Assembly: GCA_018136815.1 (NCBI GenBank)
Contig: CM030932.1
Coordinates: 688,081-752,080 of the forward strand
Direction of reading: 5' to 3'
Length of the DNA stretch: 64,000 bases
From: Isochrysis galbana
Lineage: Eukaryota; Haptophyta; Isochrysidales; Isochrysidaceae
Of this stretch, positions 1 to 9,419 are shown one piece after another. The translations under genes were made by a program, and so were the position numbers. The notes below the pieces were generated by a model. That model saw nothing but the letters and a program-made list of their open reading frames with translations, made no database searches and was not told the origin of the DNA. The first letter of the stretch is position 1. Every line of letters begins with the position of its first letter.

Positions 1-526
1 CCGCAGGGACTGGGGCGGAAGAGAATGGAACGAGGGAGAGGGGGGGGGGGGATTTGCACCCCCCCCGATGGAGTGTGGTGAGAAACGAGACCCGTTTGCA
101 TTAGTAAACGGGCGGAGGGGGGCGGCTGGCGACAGGAGGGAGATGGGAAGGGAGCGGCTCAAGACGTCTTGGGATACACCTGTGGCAGGTATCCTCGGGG
201 CGCAGTTGCTTATTTCTCGAGAATCGCTCGCGGCGTGAGCTGGTAAGGGCCGTTCTGCTTCTTTGACGAGAGGTTCCTCCCCCCCCCCCCGTGCTTTTTC
301 CCGGAGAGTCGGCCGGCGTCGACCGGTCTGCCTCAATGGGTTTTCCCCCATTTAACTTGTGGGGAGTTAGAATGGGAGCCGGGGGCATGCGAGGGGGGAG
401 ATTTGGAGGGGTGCATAGGTGTATGTATCTGTGTCAATTGCACGCGCCAAGGTGTACGGGCAGGTGCGCTGAGGGCTGTCGTGTTAGTACCAGGCTAGTG
501 AGAGTAGTGGTACTAATGCTCAGATA
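1..526. other. Intergenic, no gene seen
   Basis: GC-rich sequence with G- and C-runs (around 41-66 and 281-290). Short open frames occur on both strands, but none resembles a known protein or keeps a start with consistent splice sites. I see no RNA gene. Confidence 0.4.
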
Positions 527-541
527 GATTATTATTATGTA

Positions 542-1305
542 AAATAAAATAGAATAAACCTTTTAATAGTCTCACCACACACGCGGCCGTGGACCCTCTA
601 CTTTCTACTCACGTAGGAAACTTTCTACACCCCCACTTCCCCGGCCCTTCTCCCCCCGCCATAAGGCGACTCCCCCGCCCGTGCACTACTAGGGGGATAG
701 GGGTGAAGGGCTTAGATATGGTCCGGTGGCCCGCGCCCCCCCCCGGTGATCATTCCCCCCCTTCCTCCTGTGTCTCCGAGTGGGCGGCGGTCTCAGCCCC
801 GACTCATCCTGTAAACAGGTGCGGGACTTACCTATTTTTCGGTGAGCGGAGCTCTCGCTCCGCCCACCCCCTTCTCCGCGCTCTCTCTCCCCTCTCCTGC
901 GGCACGCGCGATGGCGCGCCTGCGGCAGGCCTGCAGCTGCCTGCTGGCGACCCCTGGAGGCTCCTGGAGGCCAGCTCGGGGGGCAGAGGAGGCTGGGACT
1001 GGGCCCTGGTCTCCCCTGCCTCTCCCTCGCTAGCGCTCCTGAGCCTCTGGGGCCCCCAATCTGCACCTGTCTGCCTGTCGACCAGGGGGGGAAGGGGGGT
1101 TGGAGCAATGGGCTGGCCACGAGGGGCCAGGATGGGCGAATGGGGCGATCCTGTCGGGAAGGGAGTGGGTCAGTAGGGCAGTGGCCTCCTGGCAAGCCAT
1201 CAGGCGTGCCAGGAGGATGGGTGGTTCCTCCCCCATGGCAGGGGAGGAGTGGAGAGAGGGGGGGGCTCGTGCCCCCCCATGGGGCAACCAAGTATAAACT
1301 TAGTT
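542..1305 (-). mobile_element. Non-autonomous retroposon with 5' hairpin, copy 1
   Basis: Seen: this 764-bp block is nearly identical to 60008-60758 and shares its 5' half with 17616-18490. It is flanked by a direct repeat, GATTATTATTATGTA, at 527-541 and 1306-1320, which is the size expected from target-primed reverse transcription. Read on the minus strand it starts CAACTAAGTTTATACTTGG, a slightly damaged hairpin, and ends in GAGACTATTAAAAGG followed by a T-rich tail. A GC-rich open frame of about 195 codons on the plus strand (589-1176) is shared with the 60-kb copy. The minus strand is open as well, so I do not call it a gene. It lies 333 bp upstream of the ERD2 start codon. Confidence 0.75.
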
Positions 1306-1638
1306 GATTATTATTATGTACATGTACCTGTGCCGCCTGTGCAGGTGCAGGTACTTGTACCTGTGGAACAACTTAGACAACGGGACTAGGTGCTATGCGT
1401 GTACCCCATCTCGTGTCTGCAGTACGAGCGGTATCCGCAAGCCCGCCTGGACTGCTCGACCATGGCAACCGTCACGTTTGCACACGCCCTGCACGTCTGC
1501 ACGTCAACGTCAAGGTCAAGGGGGTCTCAGATCTCCGATCTCCGATGTCCGATCATGCCCAAGAGCAATGCTGGTTTAACTTCTAACACCTCTCCCCCCC
1601 CTCCCCCCCCCCTCCCCCGCGGAGCTCTAGCTCGATCG

Positions 1639-2844
1639 ATGGGCGGCGACAGCGGCGCGCTGCTCTCACCCGAGAGCTTCCGGCTGGTGGGCGGCGTAGC
1701 CAGCGCGCTACTCATCCTAAGCGGCGCGCTCAAGCTGCGTGGGGGTGAGCCGCTCGGCATCGTCAGCTCTACACACATCGTCTGGCTCTTTGCAGCGAGC
1801 AACTACGCTTCGTCCGCCTCGTGCTGCCTCCAGCTGTGGGCGGCGCTCCGTGGCAGGCATTCTTCCGCCGCGCTCTCGCAACAATCGTCGAGGCTCGGAC
1901 TCTTCGCTGTGGTGAGCCCTTGGACCACTCGCAACGCCGGCCTTGCACACGCCTTCGGCGCCGAGCCCCGAGAGTTCAGAGTGAGCTCTTATGCACCCAC
2001 GCTTCGCGTACTCCTGCTCCCTTCCTCTCCCCGTTCCCGCTCACGATCACACCCTTTCTCTCCCCGCGGTATCCTCTCGCTTTCGCAGCTGCTACGGGCC
2101 ATCTGGTCCTTTACGGGCAACGCCTTCCGCTCGTCGCTCTTCGCCAATATCGACGTCGTTCTGGCTGTCGTATCCTCGGCAGCACTCAACGTGGCGCTCA
2201 CACCGTCTCTGGGACCGCACATCTTCGATTGCGCGCCGGTCAAGCCGGATGAGTTTCCAACGCTTCCCACCATCGGCGCAGTACTCGCCATTTCAATCGG
2301 AAGCTACGGACTCGGGCTAACCGATGCGCAACAGGAGGGCGGGTTGACGATGGCAATACGGTGGATTTGTCTTGGGACTGCCATTTACACTCAAGCAGCT
2401 GCTGTCCTGCCGCAGCGCGCAGCCCTTGCGAGGGCCAAGAAGGTCGAGTCGATCACCGCTCACGCAGTGGCTTTCTTGGCGCTGGCCGCCTTATTCCGGA
2501 CAAGCATGTGGTAAGTGGGCACCCACGCGGCAATCCGATTCCTACTGTGAGGTTGTGCTTGACGTTAATCGCCCGTTCCTCACGCACGAGTGGTAGGGCA
2601 ACCCCCACACCATCTCGCGCGGCTTGCCTGTGTCCTTTAACGTGCATTTCTGACGCTCTCACGTTCGTCGTACACTGGTCGCAGGGTCGCGCTGATGATG
2701 GAAGGGGAATTTCATATGGTGCTGATGCTAGGAGATTTTGCCTTTGTGGGCCTTCTTGCCGATTTCCTACTAGCCTATGCAGATGCCGTTCGGACATCAG
2801 GACTCGAGGCAAATGTGACCGTGAATCCCGCCGATCTTATTTAG
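1639..2844 (+). CDS. ERD2: ER lumen protein-retaining (KDEL) receptor family protein
   Basis: This is a seven-helix membrane receptor family. It retrieves escaped ER proteins with C-terminal K/HDEL signals from the Golgi via COPI vesicles. Seen: joining 1639-1980, 2089-2510 and 2685-2844 gives 307 residues with all junctions in phase (introns GTGAGC..CAG and GTAAGT..CAG). An early segment, LKLRGGEPLGIVSSTHIVWL, matches the family's first K-x-R-x-C/G-G-I-S region. The stretch with VLPQ, then KKVESITAH, then LFRTSMW matches the family's AILPQ..ETITSHYLF..YR..W core. The last exon supplies the final hydrophobic helix. I chose ATG 1639 because it precedes the first conserved helix and follows a C/T-rich leader (1588-1621). 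The length exceeds the usual 210-220 residues because of a divergent middle region, so this may be an ERD2-like paralogue. Splice sites are inferred. Confidence 0.75.
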
Positions 2845-3126
2845 CGTTGCCCCCCCCCCCCCACCCCGCGTGTCCCCGCCTTCTCCTTTTACTTTCCGCT
2901 CGGTGCGCATCAACCAATGGGAATCCCAAGCCCTATCGCAGTCCAAAACTCGATACCATCCCAAATGGGCAAGGCAGCACCCAATCCCACTGTCACTTTG
3001 CTGATTGCTGCGCGCACCGATTCCGAGCGTCGACTTGGTTTAGGAGAAATAATGCCGTTGCATTAGCTAGGGGATCTGAGAGAACGAAATGGCTGCCCTT
3101 GTCGGTGTTTACACGGCATACTACTA
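2845..3126. other. Intergenic, no gene seen
   Basis: This is the 3' flank of the KDEL-receptor gene. It begins with a C-run (about 2848-2863) and holds no recognisable coding or RNA feature. Confidence 0.4.
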
Positions 3127-3262
3127 GTGCTGAATAGAAAAAAAAACTTCTTAATAATCTCACCACACACGCGGCTTTGCAGACCTTGCTCGCAGCCACG
3201 CCCGCGTCCCTTTCCACTCCTTCCACCTGCCTTGCGGCTCCTCCCCTTGTGCGCTACGTAGG
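3127..3262 (-). mobile_element. Retroposon 3' tail fragment
   Basis: On the minus strand this ends GAGATTATTAAGAAG followed by nine T. The same terminal motif occurs in the retroposons at 542 and 60008 and in a fragment at 20662-20686. Only the tail is present. No target duplication could be recognised. Confidence 0.45.
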
Positions 3263-3301
3263 GGCTCTGTGAACGGGGTTTCTAGGTGGCGGGCGGTGTG
3301 T

Positions 3302-3839
3302 TGACGAATTGGGATGGCCCATAGGGCCTGAGGGCAATGAGGAAGGGGGCATGCCGGCGGCAGGCGCGGCTGAGGAGACGGCTTCAGAGGTGCTGACGGG
3401 CTGAAGCCCGTTAGCAGAGGAAGGCGGGCAGGCGGGCTTGGACGAGGGCGAGGACGGCGGCGAGAACGACATCGAGCGAGTGGCGAGAGGCGAGGGTGAA
3501 TGAGAGGAGGGCTGTGATGGCAGGGGCTGGCGAGGGAAGGAGAGATTGTAGGGTATGAGTGTTACGAGAGCGAGAGCGACGAGAGCGAGAGCGACAGATG
3601 ACGACTGACGACAGGACGACGGACAGAGACACCCAGGAAAACACCCCGACTCTCGCCCCACGACTTTCTCAGCCATAACTCGACTGAAATCAAACCCAAA
3701 CACTCCGGCCAGACGACGACGGACGACGATCAGAAGGCGATCTGTCGGCGATCCCGTCTGGAAGGGGAATCGCACCATAACGGAAACGAGGGGCAATCCT
3801 GCCGCACAGGATTCCAAAAGACTTATCGAATAAGACGAG
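3302..3839 (-). mobile_element. Partial LTR of the gypsy family, 3' half
   Basis: Begins TGACGAATTGGG on the plus strand, which is the ..TTCGTCA terminus on the minus strand. It matches LTR 28066-28910 up to about 3839, where it is cut off by the AACTAAGT hairpin sequence. An LTR-internal reading frame starting MSLSPPSS/MSFSPPSS is readable on the minus strand, as in other copies. Confidence 0.7.
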
Positions 3840-3840
3840 C

Positions 3841-3990
3841 AACTAAGTTTATACTTAGACGCGATGGAGCGCGCCGACGCGACTCCCCTCTCCTTCGGGC
3901 CCCCCGCCGAGGGCGCCCCCCCAGTGCCCATGGAGCAGCCGCTGTCGAAGCGGCCGCGTCCGCCGTCAAAACAAACGCATTTTTAATGAT
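3841..3990 (+). mobile_element. 5' end of a LINE-like element (hairpin plus ORF1 start)
   Basis: AACTAAGT-TTAT-ACTTAG (3841-3858) forms a stem-loop. Six bases later an ATG (3864) opens a short frame beginning MERADA and closing at about position 3985. Related starts (MERAPT) occur at 42026 on the minus strand and at 50591. The downstream body of the element is absent. Confidence 0.5.
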
Positions 3991-4047
3991 AGGATCAACG
4001 AAAATAAAACACTTGATTCTCCCGTAAACGCCCGGTTTCTTCTGTGC

Positions 4048-5125
4048 TCAAGTCGACTGTGAAGAGGGCTTCTTTGGACGTCGGTCCGCTGCGATGGCGC
4101 CCCGGAGAGGGGTGTCCGATGGGCCACCGGCCAGGGCTCCTCTGGAAGGCAGGCGAGAGGGGTCGAGATGGCCGGGCCTGTACCAGCCTTGCTTGGGGGT
4201 CACGTAAAGGTGGTAAACTTCTTTCTTACCTTGGGTAACGAGGATTCCTTCTTTAGTGAGGATCTTGGTCCTTTCTTGGTTCCCTTGTAGGAAGTAGAAT
4301 CCTTGGTTCTCAACCGCCTTGGCGAGCGAGCTGATTGTAATAATACTCTTCAGCTCGAACTTGTAGTTGCGCACCACTAGGTGCGCCGAGACATCTTGGA
4401 AGGCACCGGCCACCGCCTTGTCGGACGCCCGCGGGAGTCCCTTGAGCTTTTCGTCGAGAGTTTGATATTTGACCGCTATTGGGCACGGGATGCCCGCCTT
4501 GCGAAAGTCGGCTACGTCTTTGTACATTTCGCGAAACTGGTTCGCGCAATCCGCCGTAACCATAATCTCCCATGGACCGGAGGCGCTCTTAGACAGAAAG
4601 TCAGGTTCCAGGCCGACGCCTTCGAGTTTGTTGAGATGCGCAACAATGGCGCCTAAGGTCTCTTCGTCTTTAGCCTTGTGGCCCTTCTCGTACGCCGTGA
4701 AGGTGATGATGATTTTGTGAGAGTCCGAGAACTCGGCCTCTCCCTCGGGCTCGGGCTCGAGGTCTTCGTCGAGCAGGGCCACCTGTGTGACCGTGGAGGG
4801 AGACGTGGTTAGTCTTCTGTTTGGTTGTGTTTCTCTAGGGCCCAATGGGCTCAGTGTGCCTTCAGCGCTATCGCTTCCTCTCGAGGATTTTGAGTGGGAC
4901 CCACCCACACACTCGCCTCAACGCTCCTGACCGCTGGCCCTCAGCGTTGTGTGTGCACTGCGCCTCGCCAACTAGGGCAGACATAGGGGTGCAAGTGACG
5001 CCCTCAGCACCCTTCACAGCGGCGGCCACAGGGGACTGCTCGCACGCCGCGGCCCCGTCATAGGTGAAGCTCCTGCACTGCTCTGCTAGGTCGCCGCTGG
5101 CAGAGGGGCCTCCCTCCCCTTCCAT
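4048..5125 (-). CDS. Unrecognised two-exon gene
   Basis: I do not recognise this protein. Seen: exon 1 (5125-4913, 71 codons from ATG 5125) and exon 2 (4782-4048) join in phase across a 130-bp intron with donor CGA|GTGTGTG and acceptor CACACAG|GTGG, giving 315 residues. Exon 1 is rich in Gly/Ala with scattered cysteines. Exon 2 opens with an acidic stretch (EDLEPEPEGEAEF). Two alpha/beta-looking blocks follow, containing KIIITFTAYEKG and, later, VENQGFYFLQGN. The tail is basic and Pro/Ser-rich. Without splicing, exon 2 has only a GTG at its start, so the spliced model is preferred. An additional upstream exon is possible, since the minus strand is open to about 5262. It lies beside LINE 5' debris, so a retroelement ORF1 origin cannot be excluded. 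Confidence 0.45.
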
Positions 5126-5337
5126 CGCTCTCGCGGCCCCGCTCGCGCCAGCAGCCGCTCCGCAAAAATATCGGAGGGGGCAATCCGTGCGCCTACCACC
5201 TTAAGCAGGGTCGAGCCCAGGTAGTACTGCGGTGGGGGACCACGCGGGAAGGCTGGGTACAGCATGTTTTTTTCGCATTTTGCTGTTTGCTCTCGGACAC
5301 GTACAGGCAGTGCGGCATCACCACGGGAAGGCTGGCT

Positions 5338-5580
5338 GCTGCAATTTGGTTTCACCTTTTGCTGTTTGCTCCAACACACAGCACAGCACCACTGCCAGGC
5401 TGGATGCTGAATGTTTCCACCCTTGATGTGATTGAGACCCCCCCAGCCTTAAGCCTCAAGCACGCTGCAATTTGGTTTCACCTTTTGCTGTTTGCTCCAA
5501 AAACAGCACAGCACCACTGCAAGGCTGGATGCTGAATGTTATCCACCCTTGATGGTTGAGACCCCCTCAGCCTCAAGCAC
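5338..5580. repeat. Tandem repeat, two units of about 127 bp
   Basis: The units start CTGCAATTTGGTTTCACC at 5338 and 5465. They share GCTGTTTGCTCCAA, CAGCACAGCACCACTGC and GGCTGGATGCTGAATGTT, with small indels. No coding role is apparent. Confidence 0.7.
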
Positions 5581-5679
5581 GCAGGATTCCTTGTCCTCGG
5601 GGCGCGGGGCTGCGGCAGTGGCAGGCGGAGAGGCGGAGAGGCGGGTGGGAGGTGGGAGGTGGGGGGGGGGGGGGGTCTT

Positions 5680-6002
5680 TGTCCGTCGTCTTGTCGTCAG
5701 TCGTCATCCGTCGCTCTCGCTCTCGTCGCTCTCGCTCTCGTAACACTCGTACCCTACAATCTCTCCTTCCCTCGCCAGCCCCTGCCATCACAGCCCTCCT
5801 CTCATTCACCCTCGCCTCTCGCCGCTCGCTCGATGTCGCTCTCGCCGCCGTCCTCGCCCTCGCCCAAGCCCGCCTGCCTGCCTTCCTCTGCTGACGGGCT
5901 TCAGCCCGTCAGCACCTCCGAAGTCGTCCCCTCAGCCGCGCCTGCCGCCGGCATGCCTCCTTCCTCATTGCCCTCAGACCCTATGGGCCACCACAATTCG
6001 TC
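5680..6002 (+). mobile_element. Partial gypsy-family LTR, 3' half
   Basis: Plus-strand counterpart of the LTR part at 3302-3680. It contains the CTCTCGCTCTCG stretch, the ATG frame MSLSPPSSPS (from 5833) and the terminus CCACAATTCGTCA. It is preceded by a 16-base G-run at 5661-5676, where the rest of the LTR is missing. Confidence 0.65.
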
Positions 6003-6127
6003 ATAGAAGCACAATTATAATGGTAAAATCGAAATTTTAAGCCTAGAAGGGGTGTGTATCCTGGTCTGGGGCTCCCCTAGATATAGTAGATACAGCTGTA
6101 TCTGGCCCCTCCCCTAGATACAGTATC

Positions 6128-6433
6128 TTGTATCTCCCATCTAGGTTGGGCAGTTTATGCAGTTTCGTCTACAGTTGGGCAGTTGATGCCACGCTATACA
6201 CGTACACGTCCCCGACGATTACGGCACGGGACACGCACCTCCACTTCAAACACATCACACATAGACGCATAGGTACCTACAACCGCATCGCGGACAAAGA
6301 CCGGACATGCCGCATATGCAAGGCGGCGGACGAATCCTCCACGTACCCACCTGGGCGAATGCGAATGCCCGAAGGTCGTCCGCATACTCGAAAAGATGAA
6401 CAACTTGGCTCGCTTCACCCCCCAAAGTGGTAG
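6128..6433 (+). pseudogene. LINE reverse transcriptase C-terminal fragment
   Basis: Contains THLHFKHITHRRIGTYNRIA then CRICKAADESSTY. This matches HFKHILHRRIATANRFA and CRFCGIAPESSTH in the longer LINE at 46928-48484. These are the conserved helix and zinc-knuckle following the RT domain. The frame degrades after the Cys motif, so the copy is a relic. Confidence 0.65.
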
Positions 6434-6669
6434 AAACAGAGCAGAAGAAACTATCACAGATAACCTCTTCATGCACCCCGGGGGCAAAGCGCCGAAGTCT
6501 CTAGTTATCCTATAGAATCTTTAGCAGATTGTTTGATGTTGTGATGAACATTGAAGGGCTTTAGGTCATTTATCCAAGTACAAGTACGCGAGTACTTCCA
6601 GGCGAGGGCGGTCACCCTATTGAAGGGTTTTACTCTCCAAGTACAAGGACGACTACTTCCAAGAACATA

Positions 6670-6844
6670 TCTCTTAAGAGGCGAAGCACCTTTGAAGGTG
6701 CTGCATGTCGCGGTGTCGCGGTTGCTTTGAAGATAGGGTGCGTTCAAGTAAATGAAACGTCCATTTAACGGAATATAGAGAGCTGAGAGCACTGAACTGC
6801 CGCGAAGCACCTTCAAAGGTGCTTCCATCCGCCTCTTAAAGAGA
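6670..6844. repeat. Imperfect inverted repeat
   Basis: The left arm (6670-6702, TCTCTTAAGAGGCG then AGCACCTTTGAAGGTGCT) pairs with the right arm (6802-6844, AGCACCTTCAAAGGTGCT then CCGCCTCTTAAAGAGA). The inner 18-mer is itself nearly palindromic. The stretch 6434-7037 holds nothing else I recognise. Confidence 0.5.
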
Positions 6845-7034
6845 TACAATGTGTGTCCTTAGAAATGGCAGTACTGCTAGTGTTAAGAAGGATAGTGATC
6901 AAAGAGAAGCTACTCCTGCTATTCGAAAACAAAATGCAGCAGAGAGAGAGGAAGAGATTAAAAAAACTCTCTCCCTCGCCGTCTGTCCTTGGCTCTCCCC
7001 CTCCGCCCCGCAACCCCCCCCCGCCGGGGTCCCC

Positions 7035-7037
<3 letters not shown>

Positions 7038-7123
<86 letters not shown>
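7038..7123 (+). repeat. (CT)n microsatellite in the SEC22 leader
   Basis: Uninterrupted CT dinucleotides over about 86 bp, followed by a purine-rich GAGA/GCGA stretch to about 7200. It lies 100-185 bp before the SEC22 start codon and is likely 5' UTR or promoter. Confidence 0.9.
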
Positions 7124-7125
<2 letters not shown>

Positions 7126-7221
7126 GGAGAGGGGAAAAGAGCGGGAGAGAGCGAGCGAGCGAGAGAAGGAGAGAGAGAGAGAGAGCGAGGGAGGGCGCGG
7201 GAGAGGGACGGCGGGCGCGCG

Positions 7222-8971
7222 ATGCCCAAGCTGACGCTCATCGCTCGCATCACGGACGGGCTGCCGCTCGCTGCATCGATGGAGGAGGAGAAGGACCACC
7301 GTGAGCTCGACGTGTACAAATCGCAGGCCAAACGCATCGTCAAGCAGCTCTCCGCTGCCTCGCCCCCGAGGATGACGCTCGAGGCAGGAGTCAACAGCTT
7401 TCAGTGAGTGAGGGAGAAGAGGGAAGGGGGGGGAGGGGAGGGAGGGAAGGAGGGGGGGGGGGGGGGCAAGCTGAGAGAGAGGGGGCGAGAGAGTGGGAGG
7501 GAGTCCTCCTACTAGCTTATAGGATCTGGACTGGAGCTTGGGTTCAGTACACACGGCTGCCACTCCTCCAAACCCCCATGCAAACTCTCGCGGGCTTTTC
7601 CGCTGCCCCGGATAACGTCTCCTCACGGATCACATCTCGTCAACGACTCATTGGTCGAAAGACCGCCCAACGCACCTCACTACACATATGCGCTCGCTCT
7701 CCACCGATATGATGGGAAATCAGGCATCTCACACACCTCGCACATGTCGGCGCATTCCAGCCACCTCCTCTGAGCAAGAGCCCCGCCCCAACCACTCCGC
7801 ATGCCTCTCTATGTCTCTCCACCAAATCGCCGGATGGAGGGTGCCCCGTGCGCAGGCTCGTTCCAACGAAGAGGGGCCAAGCACACACGTGACCTCCTGC
7901 CATGTTATGACGAAGTCTTGCTACCACCTAGACTTATTGTGCTGAAACATCGGCTTGCCGCCCCCACCTCAGCTACATTCACAGCGATGGTGTGTGCTTC
8001 CTGTGCTTGACGGAACGAACATATCCGAAACGGTGCGCATGCTGTCTCTCAAAGCACGTGTTGCGCCAAATATCCTATTGCAGTCGCATGGCCAAACTTC
8101 TGCATGTCATGCTCGACGCACACAACCATGAGCTCTTTAGCCGTTTTACGCGCTCAGGCTTGTTTTCAGCTACTTGGATGACTTGTGTAAAGAGTTCATG
8201 GCGAAGTTCAAAAACGAGATTGAAGGGGCCTCGCGGCCCTACGCATTTGTGAGTGCAGCCTCATTACGTGGCCCAGTTTCAAGCCGACAGCATGCATCAT
8301 TCTGCACGAATCACTTATGCATTTTTCACGTCCACAGATTAAGTTTGATACGTTCATCCAAAAAACGAAGAAGCTGTACATTGACACAAGAGCGCCCAGG
8401 AATCTATCGAAGGTTTGATGCCACGCCTATGGTGCTTTCAGCACCTTACTTGTATTCGTGAGGGCAGATGTCGCAGCGCTTGCATACGGAGGCGGCAATA
8501 CTGCTCGTATTGGTGCATCAATAGTTCCCACCTCTCCTTGATCACCTCTCCTCCCCACTTCCGACCCCCACAGCTCAACGACGATCTTACTGACTTGACA
8601 AAGATCATGACGCAGAATATACAAGATGTGCTTGGGCGTGGCGAGATGATCGATTGTGCGCAAATAACAAAAGCATCCACACGCAATGGCCTTTTTTTTG
8701 CGTTTCTCCAACAACACATCATGCTAGATTCGTTGCCCTTGCCTTCTCTTTTTCATCCCATTTGTTCATTTTGCCTCGCAATTTTGACTTCTCGATTCTT
8801 CCTGGCCGCCATTTAGCTGTAGCGAAGAAGTCGAGCTCACTCCGGCAAGCATCATCAAAGTATTCAAAGGATGCGAAATATCTCAACACGCAAGCTTTAT
8901 TGCGTAAGTATGCTCCTGTCGCCGTAGTCATGCTTCTCATCGGTGGCGGCCTGTGGTGGAGATTCTTCTGA
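7222..8971 (+). CDS. SEC22: Vesicle-trafficking R-SNARE Sec22
   Basis: Sec22 is an R-SNARE on ER-Golgi carriers and takes part in membrane fusion in both directions. Seen: six exons (7222-7403, 7973-8032, 8170-8248, 8338-8412, 8574-8655, 8817-8971) join in phase to 210 residues, close to the usual 215. The longin domain starts ARITDGLPLAASM, with TLEAGVNSF, YIHSDGVCFL and YLDDLCKEF following. After it come IKFDTFIQKTKKLYIDTRA, then the SNARE motif with LNDDLTDLTKIM, DVLGRGE and YSKDAKYLN. A C-terminal anchor ends LWWRFF. Donors are GTGAGT, GTGCGC, GTGAGT, GTTTGA and GTGCGC. A strong donor-like GCGTAAGT lies inside the last exon (about 8904) but must be read through. Intron 1 (569 bp) is the longest. 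Function is assigned from the family; splice sites are inferred from phase and homology. Confidence 0.93.
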
Positions 8972-9181
8972 TGATTCTTTCGGCTTGTCTAACATTTGCG
9001 CCAGTGAGAGGCTTAGCGTAGAACCTCGGGCATCGAGGTTGAGGTGAGACCACAATTCCGAATACTCAAAGTAGCGGCGCAATGGCAACGCGCATTTGGT
9101 GTTGTGCACCTCGCAAGCAAGTACTGTTGGCCGGTCCTCCCCTTGATTGGCAAAACAGCGCTTCTTCATATTCGGTAACAC
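8897..9181 (-). CDS. Unrecognised partial reading frame, convergent with SEC22
   Basis: A 94-codon open frame overlaps the last SEC22 exon tail to tail. The part outside the overlap reads like coding sequence (for example CALPLRRYFEYSELWSHLNL) and ends in an acidic, Ser/Pro-rich tail. The frame starts at a GTG, not an ATG, and a repeat begins at 9240, so if real it is the 3' exon of a broken gene. I do not recognise it. Confidence 0.25.
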   Translation of the reverse strand: MLPNMKKRCFANQGEDRPTVLACEVHNTKCALPLRRYFEYSELWSHLNLDARGSTLSLSLAQMLDKPKESSEESPPQAATDEKHDYGDRSILTQ

Positions 9182-9419
9182 GTTTATGACAGAGCAGACA
9201 ATCAGGCGGGCAGAATTCTCACTTGTCTTGTCGGCTCCTTATTGTAGAGGTGGGGGAGAGTGGGTTAAAAAAAAACTCTTGTTGATCCGGAGGCCCACAT
9301 TTTCTTATCGTCTGACGGGGGGAAGATTTCCCCTCGTCCCTCTCCCCGCTCTAATCCGAATCCGAGGCAGAGCGATGGCGACCGACCCACCTGACAGGCC
9401 GACCTTCGCCGCGCTCCAG

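Noticed and set aside
589-1176. 195-codon frame conserved between the copies at 0.6 and 60 kb
   Set aside because: It lies within a retroposon, both strands are open because of GC content, and the composition is low-complexity. Conservation follows from recent copying.
4048-4908. N-myristoylation-like start MGGSHSKS on the minus strand
   Set aside because: The first codon is GTG, not ATG, and a spliced model from ATG 5125 explains the frame better.
6849-7407. Long frames of alternating Ser-Leu or Arg-Glu across the CT repeat
   Set aside because: Translations of a dinucleotide repeat; the real gene here is SEC22.
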